From the NCBI RefSeq assembly GCF_003589595.1, contig NW_020656077.1:4585538-4649537 (forward strand): a stretch of DNA of 64,000 nucleotides, written 5' to 3'. Within the stretch, counting starts at the first letter, position 1. Each line of letters starts with the position of its first letter. The translations under genes were made by a program, and so were the position numbers. Under the pieces are notes generated by a model. That model worked only from the letters and a program-made list of their open reading frames with translations. It ran no database searches and was not told where the DNA came from. Origin of the DNA: Hyposmocoma kahamanoa (Eukaryota; Arthropoda; Insecta; Lepidoptera; Cosmopterigidae). Positions 1 through 12,825 of the stretch are shown here, one piece after another.

Positions 1-235
1 AACTTATTGCATGGTCATGATACTTTTTTGGCCGGCTCAAACCGGCTCCTGAGTCGAAGTGTAGGGACCCCGATGAGAGTAATTCGTCACCACGGTCACT
101 AATGACCTTGACACGCCCTTCAGTGGCTTTCTTAAAATTGTATTGGTTCTGTCCTTTGAACTTAATACTTAAACTATAATAAATATACTGTAAATGGAGA
201 CTGTATCATTGGTCAACAAGACCAAAGCAACGAAC

Positions 236-365
236 CGGTGCAGTAAAATCCTTTTCGGGAAATCCGGAATTCGAAAAAAGTAATTAATTAATATTTGGTG
301 GCTTTAACCACTCCATGTCACTCCCTGTATCTACATGTAGACATTTATCTACTCATTTGGAACAG
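236..365 (+). repeat. Dispersed repeat 'CAGTAAAACC', copy 1
   Basis: GAATTCGAAAAAAGTAATTA and ATATTTGGTGGCTTTAAC, then ATGTCACTCCCTGTATCTAC. Related copies at 51925-52250 and 56640-56879 plus 57614-57690 (split by the RTE insertion). Gene-free DNA otherwise fills 1-950. Confidence 0.7.
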
Positions 366-949
366 CCTGTTCCGACCTTTGGTGGTCACACACGCAATAT
401 TTAATAATATATATAAATCACATATCTGATGCTTCCTGCCACTTAAACCAATTTTCATTTATATGTATTCATTTGTATTTAAACCATTTTATTTACACTT
501 CCTCATTTCAACTCATATTGGGAGAAGCTGTTGTAGTTTGGTAAAGTGATTGTGACGTGACTTCATTTGATTTCAAGGGATTGGGTGCTTTAATAGCATG
601 ACACGTTTATTTAACCAACAACAATGATCTCTTAGGGTGTTCGTAATTCTATTAGGATGTCTAGACACTGCGTAAGGGCTCGTGCAGCGTGCCGACGATA
701 TGTCGCGACTGCGGTCGCATCGACTCGCAACGACTTCTAACGACGAAATACAGTGCAGCATGCGGACGACTAGCGACTTAACACTACCGACAACCGACCG
801 ATAGCTTAGTGAATTTTCGAATAATTATCGTATCTACGGGAAAAATGGATATAGTATCAGAACTTTCTTATTGGGAAATTCTGTTTTACGGATCCGTGCC
901 ATAGAAAGGATAAGAAGAAGGACATTTAACATTCAATTTATCAATTAAA

Positions 950-1172
950 CTGCCTCTGTGGCCGAGTGGTTACCATGCCGGACTGCCACGCAGAGGTCCC
1001 AGGTTCGATTCCCGGGCCGGGAGAAATATTTGTATGGCCTACATTTATTTCTCTCGTGAGTTTGGGTGTAATTTGTGGTTGTCTATGTGTGTCCATGGCA
1101 CCCGCGACACAGGGTTTCAGTAGTGCGGGGCTATGTTGAGTGTGTGCGTTATTATTTATTATTATTATTCAT
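950..1172 (+). mobile_element. tRNA-derived SINE
   Basis: The head (952-1022) has a tRNA A box (GGCCGAGTGGTTA) and B box (GGTTCGATTCC), but its acceptor stem does not pair, so it is not a tRNA gene. A ~120-base body follows and ends in a (TTA/ATT)n tail at about 1150-1170. CAATTAA flanks both sides (about 942 and 1174), a likely target duplication. A body fragment recurs at 56360-56440. Confidence 0.7.
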
Positions 1173-1595
1173 CCAATTAATATTCTGCGGCGATTACGAA
1201 CTGCATCAATTAATCTATCTGGGTCCATTATTATAATTGTAATTACTTATGTAATAATGTTCCTATTACATTAATTAATTGACTTGCGACGACTGATCGC
1301 TGCAAGTCTCACGACCAATGGTCGCCGGTCGCGGGCACGCTGTATTAAGCCATTTAGTTCTACGTGTTAAAACAAGTCGCAGCGAGTCGGTGCGACCGCA
1401 GTCGCAAAATATCGCCGGCACGCTGCACGAGCCCTAACCTTTACCACTCTGATGTACAAATTGATTAAAGAACAATACTAGAAGAGCACGAACTAGAACG
1501 TCTTTCTTTGAGGGTAGATTAGCGGTTACCAATTGCCTGTTAAGATGAACAGTTATGCATATGAAATGATACTATTTTATCGGATCGAAATCTCA

Positions 1596-1736
1596 TATAT
1601 TTGTTTTTTCAAACAAACCAACGTTCAGGGCCCTTTGTGGGGTCTCATAATTAGTGATTTCACCGTTTAATCAGCCGTGACCATGGGACCTGTAAAGGGC
1701 CCGAAACGTTGGTTTGTTTGAAAGGAAACAAATATA
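1596..1736. repeat. Foldback element with ~45-base arms
   Basis: TATATTTGTTTTTTCAAACA with CCAACGTT-CAGGGCCCTTT on the left is mirrored by AAAGGGCCCGAAACGTTGG and TTTGTTTGAAAGGAAACAAA on the right. Single arms, each followed by ATGGTCACGG and TGACTGA, occur at 10870-10943 and 31152-31222. Confidence 0.8.
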
Positions 1737-2480
1737 CTCAATTTACTTATATCCGAAATTATATTTCTATATGTGTAACAATCGAAGAAACCTAAGAACT
1801 CGAAGAAATAACTGTTATGATTAATTCAATTTTTTTTAAGAAACCTATAGCTAGCAGCGGACCAGTGTGGGTTCCCACAGGCGATAGACACACGGTATGG
1901 GTTACAAACCCAATAAAGAAGTTTAAGTTGATTGGATAAAAAATAAATTGCAATATAAATTATAGCTTTAATTTCTCATTACAAGTAGGCCAATTGTACA
2001 CTAATTTCATTTTGAATTGATAACTATCAAATAAATCAAGTTATTCGTTTAGTGATCTAATGATCACGCAAATTAATGGTGTAACCATTGACTTACAATT
2101 ATATGGACGTCGGGTCCGCGCTAAAAAGTGTCCGTACTTATAGGGCGTTAAAATCGGATACATAGCGTCATTCACGGTTTAGTCTTCGTTTGTTCGACTG
2201 ACAGCGAAGCAAGCAAAATTAGACAGTACTGCGATGACATTACAATTTAAATTCACCGTTTTAGCTTTTTCATATTCCTTTACATGTCACTACGATTAAA
2301 TAGGTTGACTTGGGACATTTTTTTCGTGGTTTTTGTATTAGACCCGTCGTCCATTTATTTGTAAGTCAATGGGTGTAACGATCATTATGTTTATTTTCTG
2401 TCTGGACACCGCTATAGATGCGCGGCACTAGTTAACTAACTATAGCGTAACACAAGCCTCACATCATGATTATATTCTAA

Positions 2481-2654
2481 GGGTCGTATTCCAGAACTCT
2501 ACTCAACGCTCAAGTCAGGATTTGAGCAGACTTGAGTATGATTTAAAGCACTGGAAATACGACCCTAATGGCAAGGATGAGTATGATTTCTAGTGCTTTG
2601 AATCATACTCTAGTCCTGACTTGTGTATTGAATAGAGTTCTAGAATACGACCCT
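2481..2654. repeat. Palindromic MITE family 'GGGTCGTATTC', copy 1
   Basis: Ends GGGTCGTATTCCAGAACTCT and its complement. The inner part is also palindromic (CAAGTCAGGATTTGAG; GAAATACGACCC), so the whole can fold into a long hairpin. Family members in this window: 2481-2654, 9482-9647, 13174-13339, 13342-13507, 28238-28324 (short), 32669-32834, 53448-53600 and 53911-53960 (partial). Confidence 0.9.
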
Positions 2655-2729
2655 AATAGCCTCTTTCACTGCTTCATGACGTGCTTGATAGGTTATCGGG
2701 CAGATAACAGCAAGTGGTCAAAGGGGCAC

Positions 2730-3785
2730 TACGGCTGCTCCAGAACAAAACCTAGTAAAGGACAAATTTTTAACCGAATTCTACTCCCATAGTAAGCACT
2801 CCCCTAATTGCGTTGACAGCCGCTTCAAAATTCTTCTAAATGTTGTAAGTCTCTTTAACCAATTCAAAACTTGGCAAGTATTTGAGACTTGCTTGGTTTT
2901 AAACTAATTACAGCGCCTGATTAAGTTTGATTAGCAATTAGTAGATAATGAACTTTAGTGATATTGAAAATCTTAGTCGTTTTCATTAATTTAATATGTC
3001 AACTAAAATCAAATTTTATTCCAAATTTTCTAATGCAATAACTAAACCACCTAACTAGCAAATGCTTATACTGCGCCTTGATTCTCGCTGCAACAGTAAC
3101 TTTACTTATTTACATGAATATTCAATATTAGTAAGGATATAAAATACATATAATATAATATAATACGATATATAAGTTGCGATCGTTTTTGTGACATCAA
3201 TATAATCGTTGATTGATACCTTAACTTTTTTAGCATTATCAGGTAACATCGAGTGTGTAACCAGAAATAGAGACGAAATGTCATTTAATTTGTTTGAAAA
3301 CTATTCTGCCATATCATTACTGTGACAACTGTGCTCCTATTGGCCAGCCCGAATTCGAAACAATTGACGGGTGTCGTCAATTATTTCACTTCAAATCGAC
3401 CAGTTAACTTGAGCTTCGCCATAATGGACGAAAATATATCTTTACGCTTTATAATTAGATATTTTGCTGTTTTTCCCCACACCACCGAATGGAACAGCAC
3501 GCCATTGTTAGAGATATCATTTTTATTACAATAAATACAAAATATTTTTGGAATATACGGAGACATGCACACAGGTCAGTTGTTGGCGCTGTCTATATTT
3601 CAGTGCAAACGAGAGTAGATATTTATAAGTGATATCAGAACCATTTGACTGATGTCTCTATCTGGTTATATACTCGATGTCAGGTAAATTGTTTAAGGGC
3701 GACCTGGATTTGTGTTTTTGGGCTCTACTGTACAAATTTGTCTAAAGAACTTACTAGGTTTTGTTACGGGGCAGCAGATTAAATC
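2730..3785 (+). repeat. Dispersed repeat, copy A (interrupted)
   Basis: Blocks at 2730-2775, 2935-3240 and 3705-3785 match 12015-12440 in order and orientation, for example AAATGCTTATACTG and TTTTTGTGACATCAATATA. Copy A carries about 450 extra bases (3245-3700) that copy B lacks. Confidence 0.75.
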
Positions 3786-4794
3786 CTTGTATGCCTTAAC
3801 CGCGTCCGCTGAATTGGTCACCCTTCTTACAATGGTCGTTTTGTCAGCCTGGGCAACGGGTGTGATTTCCCGGTGCGTCGCGAGCACCAGCTGCAGACGT
3901 TCACAACTCAAGAGGCCCATGGCTACGAGTCCATGGGCACCACGCGTTCAAGGTCAGATAAAGTCGGAATTCAGTCCACCGTTACTGTGAACATACCTTG
4001 AGATGTTACGTGATAATAGACTTTTATAAGCGTAGGCGCTTACGAAACTCGTGTTACAGTCATTACGATTTATACTTTTCCATCTCTTTTTCAGTTACTA
4101 TGTAAAGGAAATTGAATGTAACTATGGTGGTACCATAAATTGTTGACACGATATCATGTGTTACGAACCTGAATTAATTGTTACAATTAATTTCAATTTT
4201 TCCCATAATATGTAAAGACTGGTTGTTGCGACAGCCTTGAAACGAGCATGATTGTACAATGGCATTTTATAAATAAGCGTAGGAGCCTAGCTTACTATGG
4301 ACTACAACAAACGAAAATAACTAATCGCCATCTACATTTTTGAAAGCGTCTTAGAGAGTATGTATAAGAAATCCTATGCATGGTATCTTTGAATATTTTT
4401 TTACAAACCTACTTTGCTCAACGTATTTATAATTATTAATCACTTAATAAAGTACTTTGCTATACACGTGTGAAATGTGGAATAAATTTGTAATTTTTCT
4501 TATAACGCGTTAAATGTACTTGTGCAAAGGTGTATTGAAAATGCTTTAAAGTCTATGTACCGCAACGCTCAAGTTATGTGGCAGATGGTCGGGTGAAGTT
4601 GGACGTATAAATGTTATTGTAATAACAATTTTGTAATCAACGAAAATACGATGCGTACAGATGTCCCAGGGACTCTGTGCAATGTTGCATACTGCTTTTT
4701 AATGCATTTATTATTTCTGAGCTATATACAACACACAAGACTGATAAAGATTTACTAGCGAAAACCTATATTGTACTTTGTATGTTTTGTGCAC

Positions 4795-4800
4795 AATAAA
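4795..4800 (+). terminator. Possible poly(A) signal
   Basis: AATAAA followed by a T-rich and GT-rich stretch (CTTTTTTCTCTTGAGTTTTG) resembles an animal 3' end. No coding exon could be attached to it, so it may be the end of a transcript whose coding part lies outside the window, or chance. Confidence 0.22.
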
Positions 4801-4959
4801 CTTTTTTCTCTTGAGTTTTGGTTTTTTATTTTTTATTTATCATAGATGTTATAGGCCAAGTGATTAATCGGCGTTGTAAATAATGAAAGGGTAGTTTGAA
4901 TAATGACAACAAGAATTGGGCAAGGGAATGGATAATAATATCAATTTCATAGGTTATCG

Positions 4960-5345
4960 CAATCATTGGGGCCTATTTATTCGACACGAATTTCATCCCG
5001 GTCGAAGAGCGGAGTCCGCGTTGCCGCCGCGCAGCGACCGCGTGCGTCTAACTGTCACGGCAAAATACACTCTATTTATTTAGCTTTTACGTTTTAACTT
5101 AAATGATCGTCACGGGCGCGCGGGCGAACCTGGCTTGAATTTGGTCTATGTGGCGGTACCGCGCAGTCGCCGCGCGGTTGTATTATTCAGAGGGATTGAA
5201 ATGTTGTTGCCTAGAAAATTGAATTCAGATTTGTACACGAAGGTGTGGTGTGGTGGTGGCGGCTCGGCGACAGCGCGAAAACTGTCTCCTCATGTAACTG
5301 AGCGATTAAGGTTATCAAATATTGCCTTGTTTCAGTTTTAATTAT
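4960..5345 (+). other. GC-rich island without a supportable gene
   Basis: A local rise in CpG and GC (CCGCGTTGCCGCCGCGCAGC and GGGCGCGCGGGCGAACCTGG) stands out from AT-rich flanks. A 68-codon plus-strand frame crosses it but has no recognisable motif. It could be a promoter or 5' exon of an unseen gene. Confidence 0.3.
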
Positions 5346-7690
5346 TATCCAACCGACCTTAATATTTTGTGTGTTAATTTTAACACACTCCCGACATACT
5401 ACACATTGTTCAAGCCAGCTTGCATTTTCAATATGAAATACCCTAGCTTACAAAATGTTTCATTGATTTAAAACTATCAAAACTACCATGCAAAGAGACG
5501 TTTCTGTGTGTCCATGTTTAAAATTTGAATTTTTTTTATACTGGGGAGAGTTTTTGTTTTCGATCATAACAATATTCATGTTCTATAATTTAAAAGAAAA
5601 ATGCAAGGCTGCTCGAATTTAGAGTCCGAGAAATAACTCTGTATAAAATTCATTTAGTTGTTTTATTTTGCAATTTTGTTGTCATTGTTTGTTGTATTGT
5701 TTGCTTATGTTCGGCATTTTATCAAATGCCTGGGCGTATTAATGACGGTTAATCACTGGTCTATAAAATAATGCTAAATGTTGCTATTGCTTAGTGAAGC
5801 CTAGCCAGATTAGCAAGCAAAAGGATACGAAATATACACCTGTTGGTAAACAATTTCATCATATCAATATTTTATGGACACGTCTGTGTGCTGTATATTT
5901 ATATGGATTATATAATATTGCTTTCTACACTTTAACTCTCTCAGTCTTTACTTTTTTATTTTATTTATATTTTGGTTATTTAGGTTCTACAGATTACGTG
6001 TTACTGATTTCAAGACTTTCATGGGTATTTACTTTAGCCAGTAGATGCAGGTTTATTATTCGTAATTTATTTATGACGTAATGTTCTTCCGATACATAAT
6101 ATCGCTGCCAAATTTTAAGCTGCCGATTGGCTTTCAGTTTTAATGTTATATATAAGACTAAAAAAAGTACGCCGCATTGATTTATGATTCATTGATGATG
6201 GTCTTTTACATTATATGCTATAATTTTTTAGTTCCAAATTTTGTCACTAGTGGCTCTGTATTAAAACAGAAATGGCGTTTCATACCGGTTTTATGTAACA
6301 ACTTTTTTAAAGTTAAATTTTTCTTTACTACTTTCTAGCCATGGAGCAAAGACGCAAATAGGCAAGCTCTTTTAAATAAATTAAAAAAAAAAAGCCACTT
6401 AAATAAATTGAATTTAATTATTTTTGTAAAATAATAAAGCTCTCTGCAAAACAACTAATTATTAATAAATTTACATTATCATATTTTGTATTGATCAAAT
6501 AAATTTATTACTTCAGACCAATCTTCAAAGGGAGAACTTGATTTTCCGCCACAAATAATGTTTTCGGGATTTCTAAAATTACCTCTTTGGTTCGTGGTTT
6601 AAATTGTAGTTATAAAAAATTTACTCATGTTCGAGAATAACGTGAAAGTCTTCGGAAATAACCAACTTGGTAAAATTATCTATAAACTATTGCAAACCAA
6701 ATCTGTAGCACCTGAAAATGTTTCGAATATACTTCAAAATTATGTATATTATATATACATATATACAAGATTATTTGTAAAATACTTACAACTATATTAC
6801 CAACATCATAAACAACCACTTTTTTCCATGAAAACAAAAGTGATTACTAAAAATGAACTTTTAAGTTTTTGTTGTATCTGACACTTTTTATATTTGTATT
6901 TTTAGCAACGCCTCCTGCGTGAAATTATTCATGAAAATAATTTTAGTGGTGGGTGCTTTCTTTTGCTACCGCACGAGTTGTTACCATTTAGAACGATTTA
7001 TTTAAATATTTTTATTTCTGTACGAAAGTGAAATTTAATGAATTATTAAAAGTCATTGAACAAAAGTTGCTGTTTTATGATGTTAGTAATACAGTACTGC
7101 GAGGTTGTTAGTACTTAACAAATAACCATCAAAATTGAGAAAATCAAAATTGAGTCGATCGAATGTTATTGTTACAATTTTAGCGTGGAGTTGGGACACG
7201 AGACTGAGAGTTGGAGACTGTGCCCACGCAAGGGCCGCACCGCCCCGCAAATTGTATAAGGATAAATCGCATTTTATAATTTTATTTCAAGTTTACTATA
7301 CATAGTACTTTATTACGTAAATTTTCCATTTCACAAATATTATCACAAGTTTGAAATAAATATTTTTAACTAATCAAACATGCTTTTCATTCATTGGCGT
7401 GGTCATCGTTTTCGGATATATCTATTCCAAATTTTATGTCATTCACTTCTTTTTAAATTTTCAATTCAAAACAACTTCGTTAGTGATTTAAAATTTATAA
7501 GTGTCCCTTTGCATGCTAATTTTGTTTTAGCGCCTAAATGTTTTCGCTCAGGTTTTATTTAACGTAGTCACGTAGTTAATGTAGAGTACTAGGCGAACAA
7601 GTAGATATATGCTGTAGAACATTTTATTTGAATAGCACAATCGTTTATAGTCAATGTTGTTATTATATTTTTAATGAAGCATGTTATACA
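5346..7690. other. AT-rich stretch, no gene seen
   Basis: Only short chance frames rich in F, Y and I; no repeat shared with the rest of the window was found, apart from simple AT runs. Confidence 0.5.
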
Positions 7691-7737
7691 TGTCACACGA
7701 CAATGGACACGATACAAATTTGTGTAAATAGGCTAAG

Positions 7738-7928
7738 CCACACACGTGAAAGAAGTGGTTTATAATTTGATAATGGAATGGCGTAGCTTTGGCGACGGGA
7801 TCGTCTACCCTCTGCCGCGGCAAGATGAAGATACGGAGTCGCTGTTGAGTTCGGAGCGATGGGAGCGTTGGGGAGAGCGAGCGCAGCCCTACGACGAGAG
7901 GGAGAGTTCGTCGTACGATGAACTATGA
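7738..7928 (+). CDS. Possible terminal coding exon, unknown protein
   Basis: An open frame after an AAG acceptor at 7735-7737 runs to TGA at 7926-7928. It encodes a GC-rich, charged tail (E, D, R, S rich; SLLSSERWERWGE and ESSSYDEL at the end) that differs sharply in composition from the AT-rich surroundings. A poly(A)-type AATAAA follows near 8258. I do not recognise the family and see no upstream exon in the window that clearly joins it; a minus-strand frame overlaps it. It could be the last exon of a long-intron gene or a repeat-derived frame. Confidence 0.3.
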
Positions 7929-8299
7929 GTACACGCCATGCCGGCACCATCGCGTGCTGGCTTGCCCACTTACGTTTGAATCCCACTGGTACAATTATCA
8001 TTGGGACTACCGGAATCTGACAATGGATGGATTACCTTATACTAATTATATTTACAAATGACCGCAGATCAAGTGTAGTGTCTTCCTCGCACTACACTTG
8101 GCCTCGAGTCTTTTGTAGTTCTCTTGCTCCCTTTAAATGAAAGCGAATGACATTGTTTACACCGATTGTATATGTCAATTGCGCATTTACTCGTAATGTG
8201 TATTTACTCGTAAACATACAATATGCGCACTTGACCTTAAAAGTACAGGCTGTTAAATAAAAGACTGCAAACCACTACTACAAAATAAATAGTACTTTC

Positions 8300-9480
8300 T
8301 ATTCTTGCACACTAGGTTTAGTATTAGACAATAGTGTTGGGAAATGAAAAGGTCTGCAGCGCAACAAAAGCGGTGTGTTTCACATGTATCTGGTATTCTG
8401 CTACATTCTGCTATTAAAAAATAGTTTTGTTATCTTCAATTTAACAGCAATAAAGTCACTATCCCTTTTTAAATTCTTTTATTAACTTTTTCACATTCTC
8501 TTCTGTTAGCCATACCAAATGAACCCGGTTTACAAACTTTTACGTAACTGTCTGTACGTGGGGTTTAATTTCAGGCTGAACTTCAAGTTGAGTTTCAGCT
8601 GATGGATTTAGCAAAATGAGATTCTAGAAAACTGTAGAACAATATTATAAATCCATAAACGAGTACGAGTGCTGAGATGTTTCATTGTTTTAGTAGCGAG
8701 CAAGCTTGCGGGTGAGAACGTTGCTGGCTTAGGGCGTTCGCTTCGTAAACTGGTCGATTCAACAAAACAAAACTACGTCCAGCTTAAGTTGATACCCGCG
8801 CGCGAGCCCGTAGTGAAGTCCCGCTTCACGCAGCGTACGCCCTTAGAATATTTTTTATGTGAATTTGGTGCTGAGTAGAAACTGACCTACGTCGTCTGTG
8901 AAGCTGTAATTAATATGGTGAAGCTGTAATAATGAATGTACCTCGTACCATAGTAATAAGGTCCAATTTGTACAAAAGAAATGTAGGACTTTATGACTTA
9001 ATATATATAGTACGTTTATTATTGGACAATATTGTAGATGTTCTTTATGTAATTAATTAACCAGGAACTCCGCGAACAATAGCAAAGGCGTGACCGCATC
9101 CGTTAGGTCGAATCCTTTAAACTCTTTGAAGTCCAATTGAGGTAGGGGATTGTAAGATCTGTTGCGGTTTTAACCTTGTAATGAATAACTATGTTTTAGT
9201 GATTAATGATCGGTTATAACATTGCCCATTATGTAGTTGATAAGTAGTAGCCTCGATTCCTATATATGTAGACTAAACATTCGTGCGACTGCTTCTTTTT
9301 ATTTCATCAAGAAAAATACAGATCTTTACCTCATTGTAGAGGGGATAGTGAATTGAAGTTTGTAGTGCTCCTTATAAACAAAATTTGAAACAAATTAAGC
9401 ATCTTGGAATATAGAGGACAACAATTGCTAAGGAGGTCAATTTGACAGCTGTTAACTCAAGTACTAATGGAAAGAGACTA
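8300..9480. other. Mostly featureless; one GC-richer patch
   Basis: 8690-8850 is GC-richer and is bounded by CTTAGGGCGT (about 8728) and ACGCCCTTAG (about 8836), a 10-base inverted pair; a 69-codon frame crosses it with no recognisable motif. The rest is AT-rich. Confidence 0.35.
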
Positions 9481-9481
9481 A

Positions 9482-9647
9482 GAGTCGTATTCTAGAACTC
9501 TACTCAATGCTAATGTCAGGATTTGAGTATGGTTTAAAGCACTCGAAATCATACTCAAGTCCCTGCCATTAGGGTCGTATTTCCAGTGCTTGTGTTTCCA
9601 GTGCAATCCTGACTTGAGCATTGAGTAGAGTTCTAGAATACGACCCT
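9482..9647. repeat. Palindromic MITE family, copy 2
   Basis: Same outer ends (AGTCGTATTCTAGAACTC and complement) and same inner block GTCCCTGCCATTAGGGTCG as copy 3. Lies in gene-free DNA. Confidence 0.9.
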
Positions 9648-9652
9648 AAGGC

Positions 9653-9868
9653 TGATACTTATAAAACAAACTTTTGATTTCGACTTAGCAAAAGTGTCGA
9701 GCTAAGCAAGCTTTTCGTATTTTCAAAACGAATTTTGCCTGAGTTAATTAAACGAAACGAAAAAATTAATAGAAACTGAGTTTACTACGTAACTTCTTGC
9801 TTAAACTTGGGCAGAGTTCGTTTTGCTTGTTTAGTAGAAGTCAAAGGTAGTTTTATAAATATCAGTCA
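9653..9868. repeat. MITE-like element with imperfect inverted ends
   Basis: CTGATACTTATAAAACAAAC at the left, mirrored by GTAGTTTTATAAATATCAG at the right, with CTTTTGA/TCAAAG inside. About 216 bases; it directly abuts the palindromic MITE at 9482-9647. Confidence 0.65.
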
Positions 9869-9869
9869 A

Positions 9870-12014
9870 AGTTTCGTTTTGGTATACATAGAAATCGACA
9901 CCGATGGCTTTGTTTACGCAATTAGTTTTTATACAAGTTGCAACTATCTACTTTTTAGAGTTTTTAGCTTATAAGCTTCAAAGTGTAAGAACGTCACCTG
10001 TATTTGGTTATAAATTTTGTATTATTCTTCCTATGAAATAGAAATGTAAATTTTATTCTACTACAAGGTTATGCAATGGTTGTAAAAATATGACAAAAGG
10101 GAGGTTTGATCTTTAGTGTGACTAGTATTGGTTTAGCTCGGTTTGTTTACAGAAGCGCACTGATGGCCTGGAACGAGTATTTTAAGTTATAAGTCGTACG
10201 AATGAAGCCATTGCAGTGGTATTCCATTTAAGCTCAGTGGTTGTGCAACACACACCTGACTGCTAAGCATTTCATTAGGGCTTCCACGTTAAAGTAGGTG
10301 CCAATAAAACAATACTAAGCTCGAAAAATCTATTTAACTGATTTTAATGGTGGCAGCTATCTAAAAGAAGCTAATAGCAGTAAAATTTTTGTCCTCTGGG
10401 ACAGGCTAAGGCGCCTAATTGGCCATACTGCTGGAGCTTACAGTTTCATTTTTCTTTAATCATTTAATTTTACCTTTTTTCTCGAGAATGTATCTAAAAT
10501 AAGCAAAGTATTTTTTTTTTATTTCTTTTATTCATCACAGAAGAAGAAAGCGCCCGTGGCACATTATATTCTTGACTTTGCCATTTTAAATCTTCTACGA
10601 AAAACTGTTTAGTCGATTTATAACAAAGTTCTTATTTAAAAAAAATGCAATTGCAAGGACAATCTAATATTATGGTGTCGATTATTTTAACAGCTCTAAA
10701 CTAAATGTTCAAAATTGCTCTGAACATAAAATTATTATGTTTTCGCACGAATTTACACGTCACGGTGAATTCGTTATGTTGATCGCTTGATTACCGATTG
10801 CAATAGCCAGTTCCATAGTACTATTATGTACACCAGTTGAACAGAAAGTTTTTTTTAGATACTAAATTACGTATATTTGTTTTTTCAAACAAACCAAGGT
10901 TTCGGACCCTTTGCAGGTCCTATGATGGTCACGGATGACTGAAAAAACAAATAAAAAAATAGTTTTATTTTCCTATTGCGAAAACCTAAGAACTCGATAT
11001 TTAAAATAATGATAAGATTAATCAACATAATATTTCGTGTTAGTTGCATTATGACGAAATCAATACAATGGCGACGTTGACGTACACTGTGACTGCAAAA
11101 AATTCGCAAATGTACAAATTGTGTTTGACTGTATGTTCTTTGATTGTTGTAGTTCTTCGCACCGATAGTCCGTTCACATCATTGACTTACAAATAAAGTT
11201 CACATATAAAACTGTACAAAACTTGGCATTTTTAAGATGTATAGATGACTTGAAGTACAATTTTGACAGGCGCGCTACGTAGAGCTTAACAAAACGAGTG
11301 CGAGCCGAAACGAAAAATTATTTACGTAGCGCTGTGTAACACGTACCAGGTTTTACAACTTGAGCAAGTAATTTGCACGTTTGTACTTCTATCTGATCTT
11401 GATTAGGGTAAACGGTACCTGTATTATAAACTGGCGACTGTTTTCCCCGAACTGCACATTTTGACGAGCGCCAACGTTTGCGCAAGTTTTTTAGCGGAAG
11501 ATGAGGCGCCACGACGTGTCACGAATATTATCACTTTATTTTAGAAATTCACCTAAATTTGCAATATAGTGTAAAAGTTATCGTACTAGGCAATAATTTA
11601 CATGTCGTGCGTGAAGCTGGGAGGCTTTAATAATTTGTCTGAAGCTTTTAGCTAAGTATAAAGGAAATTATGTAAAAAAAACTAGATTTATTATTAAGTA
11701 CATATCGTAGTGTTATAATCATTTTGTGGTTCAATATCGCATTGGTGCCTTCGTCGTAGTACTCGAAATATGGAAGCTAACCGGAGCTGTATTCCTGGGA
11801 GAGGTCTTCAGATACAGATGACTAGCGTGAAGCCTGGCGACGGCTTTATGCCAGTAGTAGTTTATAAAAATCGGAAGTCTTGTACGTAGTATAACAAGAC
11901 AAGTATGGTAACTCAATACAAACATAGCAGCGGCTTGTATGTGTGCGCGCCCGCTACGTACTGTATACGGACGTACACATTCGCACAATCTCGCGATGCA
12001 CTCGCGTTGCATAG
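9870..12014. other. Gene-free stretch with minor repeats
   Basis: Holds the foldback arm at 10870-10943 and a small inverted pair GCGCTACGTAGAGC (11272) / TTTACGTAGCGCTG (11321). The 11731-12033 minus frame has no family signature. Confidence 0.4.
10870..10943 (+). repeat. Single arm of the CCAACGTTTCGGGCCC foldback family
   Basis: Matches the left arm at 1596 (TTTGTTTTTTCAAACAAACC then CCCTTTGCAGGTCC), followed by ATGGTCACGGATGACTGA; no opposing arm nearby. Confidence 0.7.
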
Positions 12015-12440
12015 CGCCGCTGCTCCAGAGCAAAACCTAATAAGGGACAAATATTTTATTTACACATATTTACAATTAGTGGATAATTAACTTTACTCGT
12101 ACTGAAAATCTTAGTCGTTCTATTAATTTAGTTAGTGAAAATTGAATTTTATTTTAAATTTTCTACGGCATTAACTAAATCACATACCTAGGAAATGCTT
12201 ATACTGTGTCTCCATTCTGGCTGGCTACAGTAACTTTTGCACGTAAATATTTAAAATTAGTAAGGGTATAAAATATGTAATAATGTATGTGCAAGTTGTA
12301 ATCATTTTTGTGACATCAATATATTCGTTGATTGGTAGCCTACCTAACACTATTAAGTTTTTACATTAAAAATTTGTGTTTCTGGGCTCTCTTGTAAAAT
12401 TTTGTCTAAAGCACTTACTAGGTTTTGATATGGGGCAGCC
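12015..12440 (+). repeat. Dispersed repeat, copy B
   Basis: Collinear with copy A at 2730-3785; the two outer blocks are joined here by only about 30 bases (TAGCCTACCTAACACTATTA). No coding potential is shared between the copies, so it is probably a non-autonomous element. Confidence 0.75.
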
Positions 12441-12582
12441 GACTGCTGGTTACGCCTTTCATTATTATTACGCGAATGTGTGCGTCCATACACGGCGCGT
12501 ATGCAACCCGCGCTAGTTATGAAAGAGACTCAGTCTTTTAAGGCCTTTTAAAAAAACCTCGACTAATTTTTAACGCCTCACG

Positions 12583-12825
12583 ACTATAGTCCATTTGTTT
12601 AGGTACTTAACTAAATGTAAACAATCTTGACACATCTTTTTATTGAAACACATGCTTTACAAATCAATAGGTATAAATATAGGCATGCAATTTCATATGA
12701 AGCTAAGTATTTGTATTTTGTATTTGAAGGTAAGGGAAAATCATTTTATAAATGTATATTTCATTAAATAGACATCTCAAGATTGTTTACATTTAGTTAA
12801 GTACCTAAACAGATGGACTATAGTC
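12583..12825. repeat. MITE with ~49-base inverted repeats
   Basis: GACTATAGTCCATTTGTTTA with GGTACTTAACTAAATGTAAA and CAATCTTGA at 12583-12631 is mirrored at 12777-12825 with one or two differences. The arms end in the self-complementary GACTATAGTC. Confidence 0.9.

Noticed and set aside
952..1022. A tRNA gene with A and B boxes
   Set aside because: The acceptor arms do not pair and a SINE-type body and ATT tail follow; called a tRNA-derived SINE instead.
3712..3990. A 92-codon plus-strand frame with hydrophobic stretches
   Set aside because: No family motif, it starts inside a dispersed repeat shared with 12371-12440, and the frame is not preserved there.
11731..12033. A 100-codon minus-strand frame
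   Set aside because: No motif, overlaps repeat copy B, composition is not coding-like.
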